64,000 bases of DNA from Lateolabrax maculatus (GCA_031216445.1 CM062197.1:2188501-2252500); one strand, 5' to 3'; shown: positions 12,515 through 25,218, counted from the first letter of the stretch. Notes: generated by a model from the sequence alone, not told the origin. Program-made: numbers and translations.

Positions 12515-12970
12515 CCCCCATCCCACACCACCGCCCGCCTGTTATTTGTTGCTGTTCAGATCCGACTCCTAATATAATGATGCCACAGGATACACATTGC
12601 CCGGCTGCTGCCAGCAGACAGGCAGGTCATGATGCAGAATTAATGACTCTGTGGTGTGGCGAGCGGTTTCTCCTGGGACGTTTTATTTTCTAACACCGAG
12701 AGCTCTGTGCAACACTGTGGATCCACATCTCCCTGTGGTCGTTTGTCTCCAAACCTCAGCTACACTTGAACTCAGTTACTTTACTCTTCTTCTTACAGGT
12801 TTAGTTAGACTAAACCACAACATCTTACTGATCACACACTAACAGATAATCATTACACATTGTTGAAAATTTACCAGTTTATTATGTTATCCAAGCTTAA
12901 CTAACTAAACTTAACGATAGATCCTACATGTTTTGCTTAAGTTAAACACACATACTGTCAAAACTTTTTT
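12515..12970. other. non-coding stretch, no gene seen
   Basis: Moderate-GC sequence between two microsatellites. A 63-codon plus frame (12651-12842) has no recognisable domain. Nothing else identified. Confidence 0.5.
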
Positions 12971-12974
12971 GAAC

Positions 12975-13000
12975 ATATATATATATATATATATATATAT
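12975..13000. repeat. (AT)13 microsatellite
   Basis: Uninterrupted AT dinucleotides, a self-complementary tract able to extrude as a cruciform. Confidence 0.97.
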
Positions 13001-13157
13001 CAGAAATTGGTTAAGTAGAGATTAAAAAAGTCCAAAGAAAAATATGAAAAATGTATTAAATTGGTCAAGAATCCCTGATCCACCGGTTTTCTGATGTTTT
13101 GTTACCTTTAAATTTCAATTTAATTATAATATTTCCGAAGCATTCTCATGTAAATTA

Positions 13158-13182
13158 ATCATCATCCATCATCATCATCATC
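13158..13182. repeat. (ATC)n trinucleotide tract
   Basis: ATC repeats with one CATC interruption. A short simple repeat with no surrounding gene. Confidence 0.9.
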
Positions 13183-13189
13183 GCTACCA

Positions 13190-13925
13190 ATTCATATTGC
13201 AGCAAAAGAGCCATATCCTCGGGCATACTGATTATTGGAAAATGTCAAGCAAAGCCTTGTTTGGAAACACAATGAGCTGCTTGACTTGGCTCAAATCACA
13301 TTGACTTAGTGGGAAAGCTTTGATTATGAAGCCATAAAATTAAAATGTAATGAAGTAAATGGAATTATTTTGCTTGACATGGCTTTAAGGTTATTCATAG
13401 CACGCACCTGAGCCTGCCTCGGGGATGAAAACTGCTCCTGGAAAACGAATATGGAAGTATACGAAAGCAAAATCCCACTTTTCATCAAGTTACAACATGT
13501 TAAAACCAGCATCCCTCAGCATCTGTGCACCTCGTAAACCTCCAGTTCAATGAAAGCGCCCTGAACCTGACTGATGCTACTCCCACAGCTGTATACAGTA
13601 CAGCTGACCAGTTCTCCCCACTGTTGTCCGCTGGTCAATGTTAGTGCGATGCAGGATGTGGCGTCCTGAGCTCGTTTCATACTGAACTTTGCGGTTGATG
13701 CTCCCAATCATGACACAGACTCTCCTCCTGCCTGAGCAGCTGCAGGCCTTATAGATTTATCTACGCTTCACAGAGGGAGAGAGAAGAAGCTTGTGAATAA
13801 CCCACAGCGACTGGAGGGGCTTCCACTGTATTTTTTGTTGTTTTGAAGTTGTGTCAAAGGATCTGTGTGAGCAAAAAATTCATCCTGCTTTCATCCTGCA
13901 GCCCTCCTCACTTTTGGCATGTTGA
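13190..13925. other. non-coding stretch, no gene seen
   Basis: Ordinary sequence. Minus frames of 62 and 63 codons (13324-13512, 13516-13707) lie next to each other but show no domain and no splice logic linking them. Confidence 0.5.
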
Positions 13926-13928
13926 CTG

Positions 13929-13952
13929 TTTTATTTATTTATTTATTTATTT
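13929..13952. repeat. (TTTA)n tetranucleotide tract
   Basis: About six TTTA units; a simple repeat just upstream of the fold-back element. Confidence 0.95.
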
Positions 13953-14064
13953 GTAGACTTCCTAAAATTCAAAGAAATACAAAAGCGTTGCCAAAAGTGC
14001 CAAGAGAAAAAATAAACACTGTGTTAAATCAGTGCAGGCGGGTCTCATATGACAGGTTTGTTAC

Positions 14065-14300
14065 TTCCCCTCAGTTCGAATGGTTGTATTATTGGGATGT
14101 ATTTAAGTTTGCTAACTTTGTCTCAAAACATTGGGAAGTGGATATTCCACCTTTAAGGTGATTCCTCTTGTGAGTTACAGTTACGTATGCCTTATAAAAG
14201 GTGGAATATCCATTTTGAGATGTTCTGAGACAAAGTTAAATAAACCTAAATACATTATTACATTACATACATTATACTATTCAAACCGATGTGAATTGCT
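14065..14300. repeat. fold-back (palindromic) element
   Basis: The left arm 14114-14154 is an inverted copy of the right arm 14197-14237: 41 positions with about 6 mismatches, and the innermost 16 (TGGATATTCCACCTTT against its complement) perfect. The loop is 42 nt. Similarity continues outward with small gaps: ATGTATTTAAGTTT (left) faces AAACCTAAATACAT (right), and CAGTTCGAATGGT faces ATTCAAACCG, so the palindrome covers roughly 235 bp. This is the architecture of a fold-back MITE or an inverted duplication. I do not recognise a superfamily and see no clear target-site duplication. An 80-codon frame across the left arm is a by-product. Confidence 0.75.
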
Positions 14301-14339
14301 GTATGCACTGCACTCTGAATATAGGTTATGATAAACAGA

Positions 14340-15060
14340 TGGTATGGTACTTCAAAAAGAAAGCATTTACAAAAAGATTAGAAACTGTTCTGTAAAAAGC
14401 CTCTTCCATCACATTCCTCCTGCATCTGTCATCAAACTGTAAGTGAAGGGCTAAAACCTTTTCTTTGACCACTTTCATGCAGCTGTTGATCTCTGACAGC
14501 AATGAACATTTAATAACTACATGTGGGCTTTAACCCCAGAAGAACACAGTAGCCCTTGGATACACTCTGATGTTTCTGCCAAAATATTTTTAACATCAGA
14601 GAACTCCAAAAGAAGCCAGGGCTGTGCTTCATCTGCCTGCCTCTGCACCCTGGCTCACTGTTTTTTATCTGTCCTTGCATGTGTGCGTATGTGTAGCATG
14701 AAACTCTTGATTTTGCAGAGGCTTCTTTCAGTATTAAAATATACATTTCAAATATCACCTACTTGTTGTGACACTTACTTGAAGCTTACTTGACTAAAAA
14801 TAGTCTTCACCAAGACTCCACTGTTAGAACAAAAGAAAACATCTGCAGTCTTTTGCATCATTTTAGGAACAATTACCAAAATTCAGCTGATATATTTGAT
14901 GTGTTTAGAAATGTTGGGATCTCCAGTAAAATTTGGGTAAATGGGTTTAAAAATGTTTGTATTCAATCTACACACTGTAGCAAAAAAATAAATAAAATGT
15001 TTTTGGACTTGAATGCAGAGTGGAAACAGAGCAATGTTAGTCATCTGCTCATTCTGTGAA
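14340..15060. other. non-coding stretch, no gene seen
   Basis: AT-rich; overlapping short frames on both strands (82 to 90 codons) have no recognisable domain. Nothing named. Confidence 0.5.
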
Positions 15061-15062
15061 GC

Positions 15063-15325
15063 GAGGCCTTGGCAGCCACATGCTGCTGGGGCGCTTCTCA
15101 ATGAAAAGAAATAACTGGAAAAACATGTACTCAACCTCCAACTTCAGTGTGACAGAATAAGGACACAGTCAAGGCAACGCTGAAGTGGCTTTGGGACATG
15201 TCTCAGAATGTCCTTGAATGGCCAAAACCAAAACCTGGACTTCAATCCCATTAAAAATCTATACGGAGATCATTCACATATCCAATCTAGGAGAGCTTGA
15301 AAGGAACTCCAAGGGAGAAAGTGGA
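15063..15325 (+). pseudogene. Tc1-like transposase C-terminal relic
   Basis: Tc1/mariner transposases cut and paste DNA with a DDE/D triad. Here the plus strand keeps the C-terminal part. GGCAGCCACATGCTGCTGGGG (15070-15090) matches the family's GGSIMLWG segment at DNA level. Then TVKATLKWLWDMSQNVLEWP is read (from about 15158), and after a +1 shift DFNPIKNLYGD, which corresponds to the family motif SPDLNPIENLW. The catalytic glutamate of that motif has become lysine. The frameshift, stop codons and missing N-terminus and terminal repeats make it inactive. It differs in sequence and strand from the Tc1 relic near 31.8 kb. Confidence 0.85.
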
Positions 15326-15329
15326 GGAC

Positions 15330-18300
15330 AAACAGCCCAGATCAACATGTTTATTGTTTTATTGTTTGAGTGAAGGTTCACAGTGTAGGGACATTGGTGT
15401 TGGTGCTGATGCAGCTCACTAATATTTGTAAATGCTGTATATGTCCACTGAAAGAACAACAGATACTTACAATGACATGCAGGTCGTCCGTCGTTAGGAA
15501 AAGTCTTGTTGGAGGCTACAAAACAGATCCATCTTTCATTAGTAGTTTCCACTGTTGCCTGTCTGATCTCGTCCCTTCAGTTGTTTTTAAAGCAGAGCCT
15601 CTTTTGCACCTCAAGACTCTTTCAGAAAAAGTTTAAGATCTGCAGCACAAATAACAATTATTGTCGCCCTGTTCAAGGTTATTTTATTTCATGGCATGCT
15701 AATGAGATAGATGAATAATTAAAAAAAACACTCAAAGTTCTGGATCAGTTTTAGTCTGTAACACAACATAATGTGAATAAAATGAAAGTTTTTTCTAAAG
15801 ATATTTTAACTTCAAAGTTTCAGACTTTTCCACTAAATGTCTAGCTGTCAATCATAATTGCTTTAAAATAAAATGTATTTGTATGCATTTGTATTAGACA
15901 CTTGCTGTAATCTGTTAGAGCAATTAAATTCAAACTGGTACAATAGATTTTTTTGGTGATTAAAGTGCTTGTTGTTGTCTTTGAGTGAGGCAGAGAGCTT
16001 AATCCTCCTCCATGTTTTAAAAGATGTGGTTATTATTCTTTGTTCCAATCCCTTTGTTGCAGAAACAAATGGTTGTTAAGGTGCAGAGGAATCAGCCGAC
16101 CCTTTAGTGAGACACAGATCGATGTTTGCAGGGTTTGAAGTTGTGTTTGCTGTGTCAGTGTTTGTGTTTTTTGTTGTTCACATTGGCCAGGGGATTGGGA
16201 GGTGGTTGAAAATGGTGCACCAGCGCCATTATCTCTTATTTGTACAATCTTAGGCTGAATTGTGACAAATGGCACAATACATTTGCACGGCTGTTAGGAG
16301 CTAATAGATATTGCATTTACCCATTACCTGATGCAGATCTTTCAAAGCAGGTTAACAGCAAAAGCATTTTTTCTCTTGAATCCAGACTGCACAAAAATAA
16401 AAAGGAAATATTTTACTGTTTTATCAGCTTTTTCCAACCTTGTTGCTCTTGGGTCGTGTTCTACAGCAGATAAAACAGTCCAATGAATGATAAAAGCAGG
16501 AATTTAGTTTCACCAAAAAATCCTGAGATCTGAAGTTGATGGGGAGGTCAAGAGTTAGCAGAAAAGAATCCAGGTCGTGAGAAGTCTCATGACTTTTTGC
16601 TTCATCATTAAATTCACAGCTTGTGCTGTTTTGGTGAAAACATGGAGGGGAAAATAATGAGTTAGTGTGGTTTGAGTTTCATTAGCCATTCTCAAAACAT
16701 AGTGTTTATTTCCTTCATGACAAATATGCAGTGTAACAAATACAAATATACCAAAATACAAAAATTCATCCTTTACACCCTATTTAGGTGTCTATTCAAT
16801 TTTCTTATTCTCCTTCCATAGCCAAGCATTCCTCTTCTGGTCTGCAAATAGGCATAATGAATAATTTAATCCCCATAGGTCTGTATCATGTGGGGGGGGG
16901 GGAGATATATTTAGTATCTGATGGATATTAATGTTAATAGTGCTAAGCATATTTGAATCCAATACAGTTGGTGACAATGCAATTTCCCTCAAATTTATTA
17001 CTCACACATGCAGCACACAAATATGTGCTGTTATTTGTTTCCGGCCTGAAATCAGCAGCGTGCTCATTCAGTAATCCTCAGCATATTGGTTTGTGACAAA
17101 TGGCTCACTCGGAGTCAAAAGAGGAATGGAAAGCATTTGTAAACAGCCCGTAGCATTCCTTAACATTTATTACTGAGACATTAATCTTGATCCATGTTAG
17201 CAGAAACATTGTAATCGTTATGTGATCCTTATGATTTTGCCTAAGTTACAACACAACATCCACGACTGGATGATTTTGGACTTTACGTGTCAGCTAAACC
17301 ATGGCATCTGGTCAGGTAACGGTGCATCTTCTGAAAATCACATTCAGTTTGTGATCAGTTGGTTTTTGACTTTGTCAGGTACAAATTCGACTCTATGGTA
17401 ATATTGGAAACCATAGTTTGATGTGCAATTAGACTGCATTACCCTGTTACTATAAGTGTTGTTGTTACCTTTGTTCATCTAAAACACAATGTAATAAATC
17501 GAATATATACACGTTATTGTTGTGAAAACATGTTAAAGCATCGAAGTTATGTGAAAAAAGAAAACATTACCTAATTCATCATTAACTTTAATGTCAATAT
17601 TGTAATAATTAAATTAATTCAGATATACTATATATAATATAATATACATAATACATACATTCCATCTTTAGAACGGCATTTTAGTGTCTCTGTGTAGTTT
17701 AATTGGCAGTAGCATTTCAAAGTTGCAGTGTATTATTTTATATTTATTATATATAGTTTATAATTATGTTGATTTCTTGTAGACTAGCTGCTAAAATAAT
17801 AAAATATAAAGATTAGTATATACTTTATACAATTATGTGTAATATGGAACTTGAGTCTATTTCATGGTGTTGGTCATTAAAGTATGCACAGCATTTATGT
17901 CCAGGCCATGCTCCATTCAGCAAAGTGCTAACATTTATATAACATATATAATTTCATTTCATTCATTTTGTATAATTAGATGTAATAATTAGCATAAATA
18001 ACCCCCATTACCACTGAAAACAATTATCTAGGTAGAATAAATAACGGGTAGTGTCTTCCCTCTGTGCAGTGTAATAATCTGTAAACTGATCTGTTAACAG
18101 AAATAAAAACATGAGTTTATTTTGCCAAGAAAGCTCATGTAGTTCCATTTTAGTTTGATGTAAAACGTTTCTATTTGTACGAGTTGCCACTATGCAGCAT
18201 CCTTTTTTAATCCTATAATAGTAGTTTTTTTTCTCTTTGTGATACCTTGCCATCACATTATTCATATTAACATACTCTCTCTAATAAACTGAGCTCACTG

Positions 18301-19880
18301 TGTTCATAATGTACAGTAATTAGCACATTAGACTTCAAGGAAATGTGATGGATAATCATTATATTTTTATTTAGTGTAATGGCAATATACTGATATGAGA
18401 TTATTCTGTTGTGTTATTCCTTACTATTGACATTTATATAGACATTATATAGAAATGCTGCCTTACTTTCAAACCTGTCAGGCCTATGGACAGCGACTAA
18501 AGCCATCCATCTGGACAGGCTCTCAGGAAAATACTTCCACCCACTAGATTAGATTGATCGTTCTTGAGGAAATGGGGTACAGGTTTACGGTGATAAACTG
18601 ACAGTGTACAAGATTTCTCTGTATAAATATCTGCTCTTTTCTTACTTTACAGATGAGTGAAATGGATATTTGAAATAACTTGTGAAATTTTAATCCTGAT
18701 CTAATCCCTTCATGTTGCCTTGGCTGTAGCTGATATTCACAACTCAACAACACAAACAGATACTATATGTTGGCTTTAGCATGTCCAGTCTTCCAACGCA
18801 GACTATTCTTACAACCACATTGCTGCAAGGCAAATCATATTCTGGTATCCAGTTGCTTTAGTGTTACAATATTCTGATTTAATGCTGAGTAATTTTGCAG
18901 ACCTCCACAGAGAGTGTGTCATTTTCTGTTTGGGAATGAAAATGGAAGCGAGAGAGGCTTTGCCTTGGTGACACGTTGTAAAAAGGCTTTTATATGGTTT
19001 ATCACAATGGGCTCACATTGAAAGTGGATTATTGCACCTGGCTGCTTCTAATGGCGTGCCGTCCTGCAGGACCACCAGTACACTGGAATCCTATAAGACC
19101 AGCTGCTAAAACCCTGTTGGGACCCTGACAAATCCACAGGCTTACACTGCTGCCTTTGAAGGGATAGAAATCACTCCATCACTGCTGGAACAAGGTTAGG
19201 CAGTGGGAGCCATTGTACAGGTCCTTGCTAATGCATTCATCCTGCTGCCCTCCTGGATTACTGCTGTGCATTGTTCTGTCTTAAAAGTTACTTGGTTTCA
19301 AGTTTTCTTGTACTGTGAAACATAGCTCATCAACCAGGTGTTCTCAGCCATATGGAGAAATTCAAGCTTAACATTTGGGGAAAAAAAAGACATGGTTTGG
19401 TTCCACTTCAAACCAATTAGGTGACAGTATAGAGAACCAATCAGTGGTGCTGTTCCCAGAGTTATGCACTTTTTAGCCTCATAGGGACTTTAATGACTAA
19501 CTGAAGACTTCCAGAGTCTCCAAAATGTTGAGTGAGAGTGTGGCGATGCAAGATTATACGAGCGTAAGACTCGGCCTTCAGATTTCTTCTGCATCTCGAT
19601 AAATTTCGTAGACAACTGTTCAATTTCTGGCAGCATACTCTTGAGTTTCTAAGCCGAGTCAAAATGACATAATCAACAGGATTTTTGTAGAATGGTTTAT
19701 TTGAAGGATGAACTATAAGCATTAAGTTATCATACCATTCCTTATTTGTCCATCTTATGTACACACATTCATGCACGATGTAAGGGTACAAAAGTATCTT
19801 TGTTTTCTCTAATTCACAATTTCCACTGCATAACTTGTAATTTTACCTGGAATAGGGATACATTTACCTTTACATACTGC
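15330..19880. other. long non-coding stretch, no gene seen
   Basis: Mostly AT-rich. 16892-16902 is a G11 run. 16980-17290 looks single-copy with AT-rich cores and may be conserved non-coding DNA. 17575-17850 is very AT-rich with TATATAATATAATATAC-type sequence. 18900-19050 is a more balanced block (GGTGACACGTTGTAAAAAGG) that may also be regulatory. All frames are under 110 codons and unrecognised. Confidence 0.5.
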
Positions 19881-19885
19881 ACAAA

Positions 19886-20085
19886 GGCAAGGCAAGTTTA
19901 TTTATAAAGCACAATTCATACACACCAGCAATTCAAAGAGCTTTACACATGAGAAGATAACATAAATAAATAAAAGTAAAAACAGTTAAAAGAACACATG
20001 AAAATAGAAGATTAAAAGTGCGTTGGATCAGCTAAAAGAACATAAAGGGTAAAGTGCATTTGATCAGTTAACAAAAGCCACCAGG
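19886..20085 (-). mobile_element. LINE/SINE 3'-end fragment
   Basis: Read on the minus strand the fragment ends TTTATAAATAAACTTGCC followed by a duplicated TTGCC, the tail of a very common teleost retroposon family. The plus strand correspondingly begins GGCAAGGCAAGTTTATTTAT and continues AATTCAAAGAGCTTTACA and an A-rich region with AAAACAGTTAAAAGA words, as in that family. Only the 3' UTR portion is present, so the clade cannot be fixed. Confidence 0.7.
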
Positions 20086-20089
20086 ATTT

Positions 20090-20570
20090 AACATACAGTA
20101 GTGACCGCAGATGGACTTTCAGCCCATACGTTGCACATGCAGACACAATCATTTCCATAGAAAAATACTAAAATTATCATTATTTAAGCCATTCATGCAT
20201 TTTGGATCATGACATCCATTTCTCTTAATACATCTATGTGAGCTCAAGGTTGACAGCCAAGCATTATATTTGACTTTAAGCTCAAGGTTGTAAAAATAGC
20301 CGAAACTGACCATATTTCATTACTGAACTGGTGTAATCCAAGGATTATGCATTTTAAATTTGAGCAGGTAGCGCGTGTTATATCTGCTCCATTTGCTGTG
20401 AGGGAACAGTTCTGCCTTTGTGAGTTTCTCCTCTGCAGGAAAAATAATCTTCTGACTTTGGGTTTTTGCAGAAATGACAATGTTACTTTTGTCTCGAGGG
20501 GGCAGCTCATTTTCTGCATGGTGTTCATCACTTTGGAGAAAAATGATGTCTGTTACTGTGCATTCTTATT
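20090..20570. other. non-coding stretch, no gene seen
   Basis: Frames on both strands (95 codons minus, start of a 217-codon plus frame) are unrecognised and probably due to chance. No repeat named. Confidence 0.45.
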
Positions 20571-20574
20571 TCTA

Positions 20575-20985
20575 CTCATCTGCCTGTCCTCCTCCTCCTC
20601 CTCTTCCTCCTCCTCCAGCTCACCTCTCTCCTCTCTTTTCCCCATCAATCCTTCCTGTTCCCTAGGACCGTCATCTACTTCATCTCTTTTCATTCAACAC
20701 ATCTTCTTCCCTCTTACTCACCATCCTATCTTTCATCCACTCAATCATTTTCTCCTCATGCGCCATCCTCTGTTTCTCTCCCTCTTCCCTCTGTACATCT
20801 CTGCTATTTATTTTTTCATTCTCCTCCTCTACTGTCATTTTTCTCGTTCTTTCTCCTCTATCCTCTCCCTCCTTCTATCTCTAGATGTCACCTCTAGATA
20901 TCTTCTCCTCCACCTTCTCGCTCTCTTTCCTTCCCTTCTGTTTCTTCTGGTGTGTGTCTCTCTCTCTCTCTACTCGGCCGTCTTG
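20575..20985 (+). repeat. pyrimidine-rich low-complexity tract
   Basis: Some 400 bp of C/T-rich DNA. It opens with TCC repeats (about 20588-20620) and continues with TCTCTT/CCTCTT words to a (TC)n run near 20960. It keeps a 217-codon plus frame open by excluding purine-rich stops; that frame is almost only serine, leucine and phenylalanine and I do not regard it as a gene. Such strand-asymmetric tracts can form triplex structures. Confidence 0.85.
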
Positions 20986-20999
20986 CCTCAGTATGCGTG

Positions 21000-21335
21000 A
21001 ACAGGCTCTTGGAAGTCGACGGCTGGGAGAGGTAACTTCACAACGAACCAGACCACTGTGTTCGCTTATTAGAAACTTTCAAAAGAGTTTCAATTTCCCT
21101 GAGCCGACTGCAGTATGAATTATTCCCTCGCTATATTCAGCACTCTGGTGCCACACAGCCACACAACAGATATTCACTTGTATTTTTATTTTTTATTTCA
21201 CAGCTCCATCAGCTCTGTTTTGCATTGGGATTTAGAGTAATTTGGAGTGTGATTGCCAGGAGGAACTTTCACTGCAATTGGCAAGAAAATGAACAAGAGC
21301 ATAAGGATTTCTTTATTTTTTTACAGTGCATCATC
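21000..21335. other. non-coding stretch, no gene seen
   Basis: Ordinary sequence between two pyrimidine-rich tracts; no domain or repeat recognised. Confidence 0.45.
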
Positions 21336-21339
21336 TCCT

Positions 21340-21500
21340 TAGCAGGTAGAACCACACTCCTTCCTCTTTTTTCTTCATTCATTCTCTCTCCAATTGCCCA
21401 GACTGTCTCTTTACTTTCCTCTTTCCCCCCACAGCCACTTAATCTACTTCTCCCTCCATCAGCAGAGCTCTCTGTCCTCTTTCACTCTAATTTCTATCAG
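21340..21500 (+). repeat. pyrimidine-rich tract
   Basis: C/T-biased stretch (CCTTCCTCTTTTTTCTTC and similar, ending near CTGTCCTCTTTCACTC). It is weaker than the one at 20.6 kb. A 125-codon plus frame across it is low complexity. Confidence 0.6.
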
Positions 21501-21955
21501 GAATTCCACTTAGAGCTGCTTATCAATTCGACGCGCGCCCCCTCCTACCCCTGTACAAATGAACAAATGAGTCAGCAAACAGGCAAACAAACGGAAAAAT
21601 AAATAAAAGTGAAGTGATATAACAAGATGTAATTCATCAAAACACAATCAAGAGCAAGGGGAAAAGCAAGCAAAGTCAAACACAAAGTCAATCTGCAGAA
21701 ACTATAAGGCAGCAAAAGCCGGAGCGAAAGGAAAGAATTCGACAAAGGGACGTTCCCCGGGCACATTTGCATGAATTATGGGCCTAAAATTGAGCAAGCG
21801 ATGATTGTTAGTCTCTATTAGATGGTCTGTCTCTTTCCCTCATCAGTGTGGAGCAACACGCTGAATAATCATTTGTTTCAAGGACAACAGAGCGTCTTTA
21901 GCGCGCTCGCAGCAAGCCTGGCATCACTGCCAGAGCATCCCACAGTGGACTTACT
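21500..21955. other. non-coding stretch, no gene seen
   Basis: AT-rich middle and slightly GC-richer end; no recognised content. Confidence 0.45.
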
Positions 21956-21959
21956 CACC

Positions 21960-22330
21960 CGTGGGTGCTGGCATTAATCTCGGTCACTTCTCACAGCACA
22001 AAGACCTTCCCAGCGCATCCCGAGCTCTCTGGTTTACTGGCCGTACCGGCAACCCCTGCCAGTCCGCCTTCCCAGGGGCTCTGTGCCCTTCCTCCCCAGC
22101 CCGGAGCCTCTGCACCCGGCTGCAGTGTCGTACACGCCCTGGTAAGACCGGTTAGTGCGGTGGTGCTGAGGCGTTTAATGCTGTTATCACGGCCTCTTAA
22201 CTTCCCATACTGTAGTCCCGAACTCACTCTCTCTGGGCGTGACTTTCAGACAACTTTGAGCCGCTGTGCGGGAGCGGCTGTCCTTGATGACAGTGGTGGG
22301 GATGTTGATGGAGCAGACTGAGGAAGCTTC
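21960..22330. other. GC-rich patch
   Basis: Locally GC-rich, especially 22020-22145 with several CG dinucleotides. Frames are open on both strands (118 plus, 78 minus), which again follows from composition. The sequence CCCTGGTAAGACC at 22138-22150 resembles a splice donor, so a plus-strand exon is conceivable, but the proline/alanine/serine-rich translation matches nothing I know. Confidence 0.3.
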
Positions 22331-22419
22331 TACAGAGGAGCTGGCATTGCAGACCGTTGCCTTGTGTTTTATTAGGCGGTGGTCACACAAGGCCTGCGGT
22401 CAGATGGGGCGTGAGGACA

Positions 22420-25215
22420 GACAGGTGGTGATATTATATTATAGCTGAGGGCGACTGTTATTCTGCAGCCTTCTCCTGTGTCTTCAGCACTGTCCTTCAG
22501 GATGCTCAGGGCTCATTTTCTACCCAGACAGTTTAGCCTTTCTCTGTGCAGCAGTTTTAGATTTTGTTTTTTGTTGTGCCTTATTTCCAAACCTTTTTCC
22601 AAATAATTACAATTATGTGAAATTGACATCATGTGTAAAGAAGCAAAACAATCACTGTGTTATTTAAACGTTTACAGATCCTAAAATAATCTTAATTAAT
22701 GATTATATCACATCACTTATAAGGAACTTGTCGCCCATTGATTGTGACAAATAAAAGAGACAGTTGTCCGACAGATTGCAGCAGACGTCATATGAAAAAC
22801 ACACCACCACTACAGTAAAATACCACAAACACACAAACTAACACATATTCCAAGAGGACATTAGTGTAGCTCAGGAGGCGTCTAGACAATAAATTAAACA
22901 AAAAAAAAAAACTATAAAGGCCAACAACATTACATATGGTAACCCTTCTGTTCAGGAATAATTCTGTTCAGCCTTGCTGTATACAATACTAAAATGTTGG
23001 ACTTTGATTTGTATTAATCCATATTTTCTAGTGTTTTAGCACTAAGAGACTTTTCAGGCTGAAATACCCATTAAAGTCACCTGCTTTTTCAATTGTGAAA
23101 TGTAGGTAACCGTTCATCCAGGAATATATCCATGTCATGTCATGTCAAGTTTGGGGTTGGTGAGTTGATGAATATGATCATGACTGACCATAAATACAAA
23201 TAATGACCATATTGACAACAATAACATCCTTTAGAGCATTACTTTTCTTTTAAAGATGCTGGTTGCAGAACTGATTTTTTTACAGGAAACTGATACATCA
23301 AATTCATTTTGATCAGATAATTAGATCATGTCAGCTTGTAATCATAACTATTACTGTCTTCCCCTAAACACATTTGATTTGCTCATAAGCTATGACCTTT
23401 TAGAAACTGCTGTGTCCTCTAATCATATTAACTGTTAACAAACAATACATTAACATACATATTATCAGCAGTAAGGTGGCCCTGAAGATAAAGATTTATT
23501 CCAGAACTTGGCTTTGCTGCATGGACACAGAAACATACACCCACATCCCAACACATGGTGTGCTTCAGTGATAAATGCTCTGGGAATCTGGTGGGAGGCA
23601 CTATTAAAAAGATGATCAATGCACATATATGCACATGTACTGCACATATGTAGATTAAAGCCAGTTTGAATGACAACAGTAAGACCGACAACACAAAGCT
23701 GGTAAAAGGAAGGAAAGAAGAGCTTGTAGGACAAAAGGGACAAAAGCTGCTCCATCACCACCAACAACGAGAGCACCAGCAGCATCCCAGTCACCATCTG
23801 TGTGCGTAATTATTAAAGCACAGCCAGGCGGCTCTCACCTTGGCTGAAGTCAATGCGAAACCTCTGTCACAATGAGCAAACATGGCGGAGAGGAGGCAGC
23901 AGGTCCAGGTGTGGTAGCCGGCGAACGCTAAGCCAATCAATCGGCTTGATGTGCACTCAGAATTTAAAGGCTGCAAGTCTCTGGTCGCATGTCGTGGTGG
24001 AGGGATGTGTGTCTGAGTAGGTGAGCTATGGGGACAAAGGGTGTCATGGAATATTTTTCTAGTAATTGTTTTCTTAAAATGCAAACACTGTTCTCTGGCT
24101 ATAAATAGATAGAAACTGGAAACAGGGAGCAGCATAAAACAAAAACAAATGAACTGAGAAGATATTTCATCTTTTTGTAAGCAGGATTATATTAGTGAAC
24201 ATACAGTACATAATGCAATGTAACCCAAAAGGGCTGTAATGAATATTGCCCTTGTTAAAATAATAATGTTTCATTTTTGCAGTGAGTCAGAGTGGAGTTG
24301 AGTTCAGTTCGGGTGCAGTTTGTTTCGAGGTTGCCATTTTTCTCTGTTTTGTTGAATTGCACTATATTGCAAGTTGTTTCTGTACATTCCAACTGCAGAA
24401 ACAGCTCTGCCAGATCAATATTGGAAACTTACAGCTGATGTAACATTTTTGTGTTCTACTGAAAGTAGTTTGCCATCCAGCTCCTTTCCTCTAAACCAAG
24501 AGAGTCCTCAACTTCCTCAAGAACCTATTTAACTGTGAAAACAGGGTGTTTCCACAAAGTAATCTTCAGAATTACGGTCCAAATAGACGTCCATCTTATA
24601 GCTGAATTTGTACATTTTATGTATATTTGAAACATTTGTTTGGCATTTTAATGGGAGATTTTGTAAGTACCTTCCAGGGATATAACCACTATCTAAAAGT
24701 ACTGTATATAGAAAATTAGTTTTGGCATGATGTTGAAGGAATGTCTTTGCTGCTTACTTGCTGTTTTGATAGAGGAAAGATGTGGTTGGAAGATAAAGAC
24801 AGAGACGCAGGGAAACATGTCAGATCTGATGTTATTGACTATGTTGGAACAATTATGGAGCCGCCGCCGACCTCGTTATCGCACAGATCTGTGCATCCAT
24901 CAAGCATGAGCTTTGCCTAATCATGTTAATAGACCTCTCTAATGGTGGACAGTCTGACTTGTCGACAGCAGGTGTAACTAATAACATTTATGATGGCTGC
25001 ATTCCATTTAGTTGTTCCAGCTCACATGCCCAGTATGCTGGTCTGCTGGTGCTGCTTACTGGGACACTGAAGTAGAACAGAGCCATCACTGAAGTTTTTA
25101 GTTACAGTGTTTTTCCTGCCGTTACGAATAAACATCTGAGATGTCCTTCAGCTGGAAACTAAAGCTGTTTCGTTTGCTTAATCGTGTCACGTGGCAGCAC
25201 AGAAAATGTATATAT
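22420..25215. other. non-coding stretch, no gene seen
   Basis: AT-rich. Small features only: an A12 run near 22900, a (CATGT)n triplet at about 23132-23147, and minus frames of 88 to 114 codons (23428-24135) without domains. Nothing recognisable as a gene or named repeat. Confidence 0.5.
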
Positions 25216-25218
25216 TTT

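Noticed and set aside
12348..12572. Frames translated through CA/TG microsatellites (also at 44.8, 51.9, 56.8, 58.4 and 61.7 kb)
   Set aside because: Dinucleotide tracts lack stops in some frames and give His-Thr or Cys-Val runs; they are not genes.
20347..21000. 217-codon plus-strand frame, the longest in the window
   Set aside because: It is held open by a C/T-rich tract and consists mostly of serine, leucine and phenylalanine with no domain.
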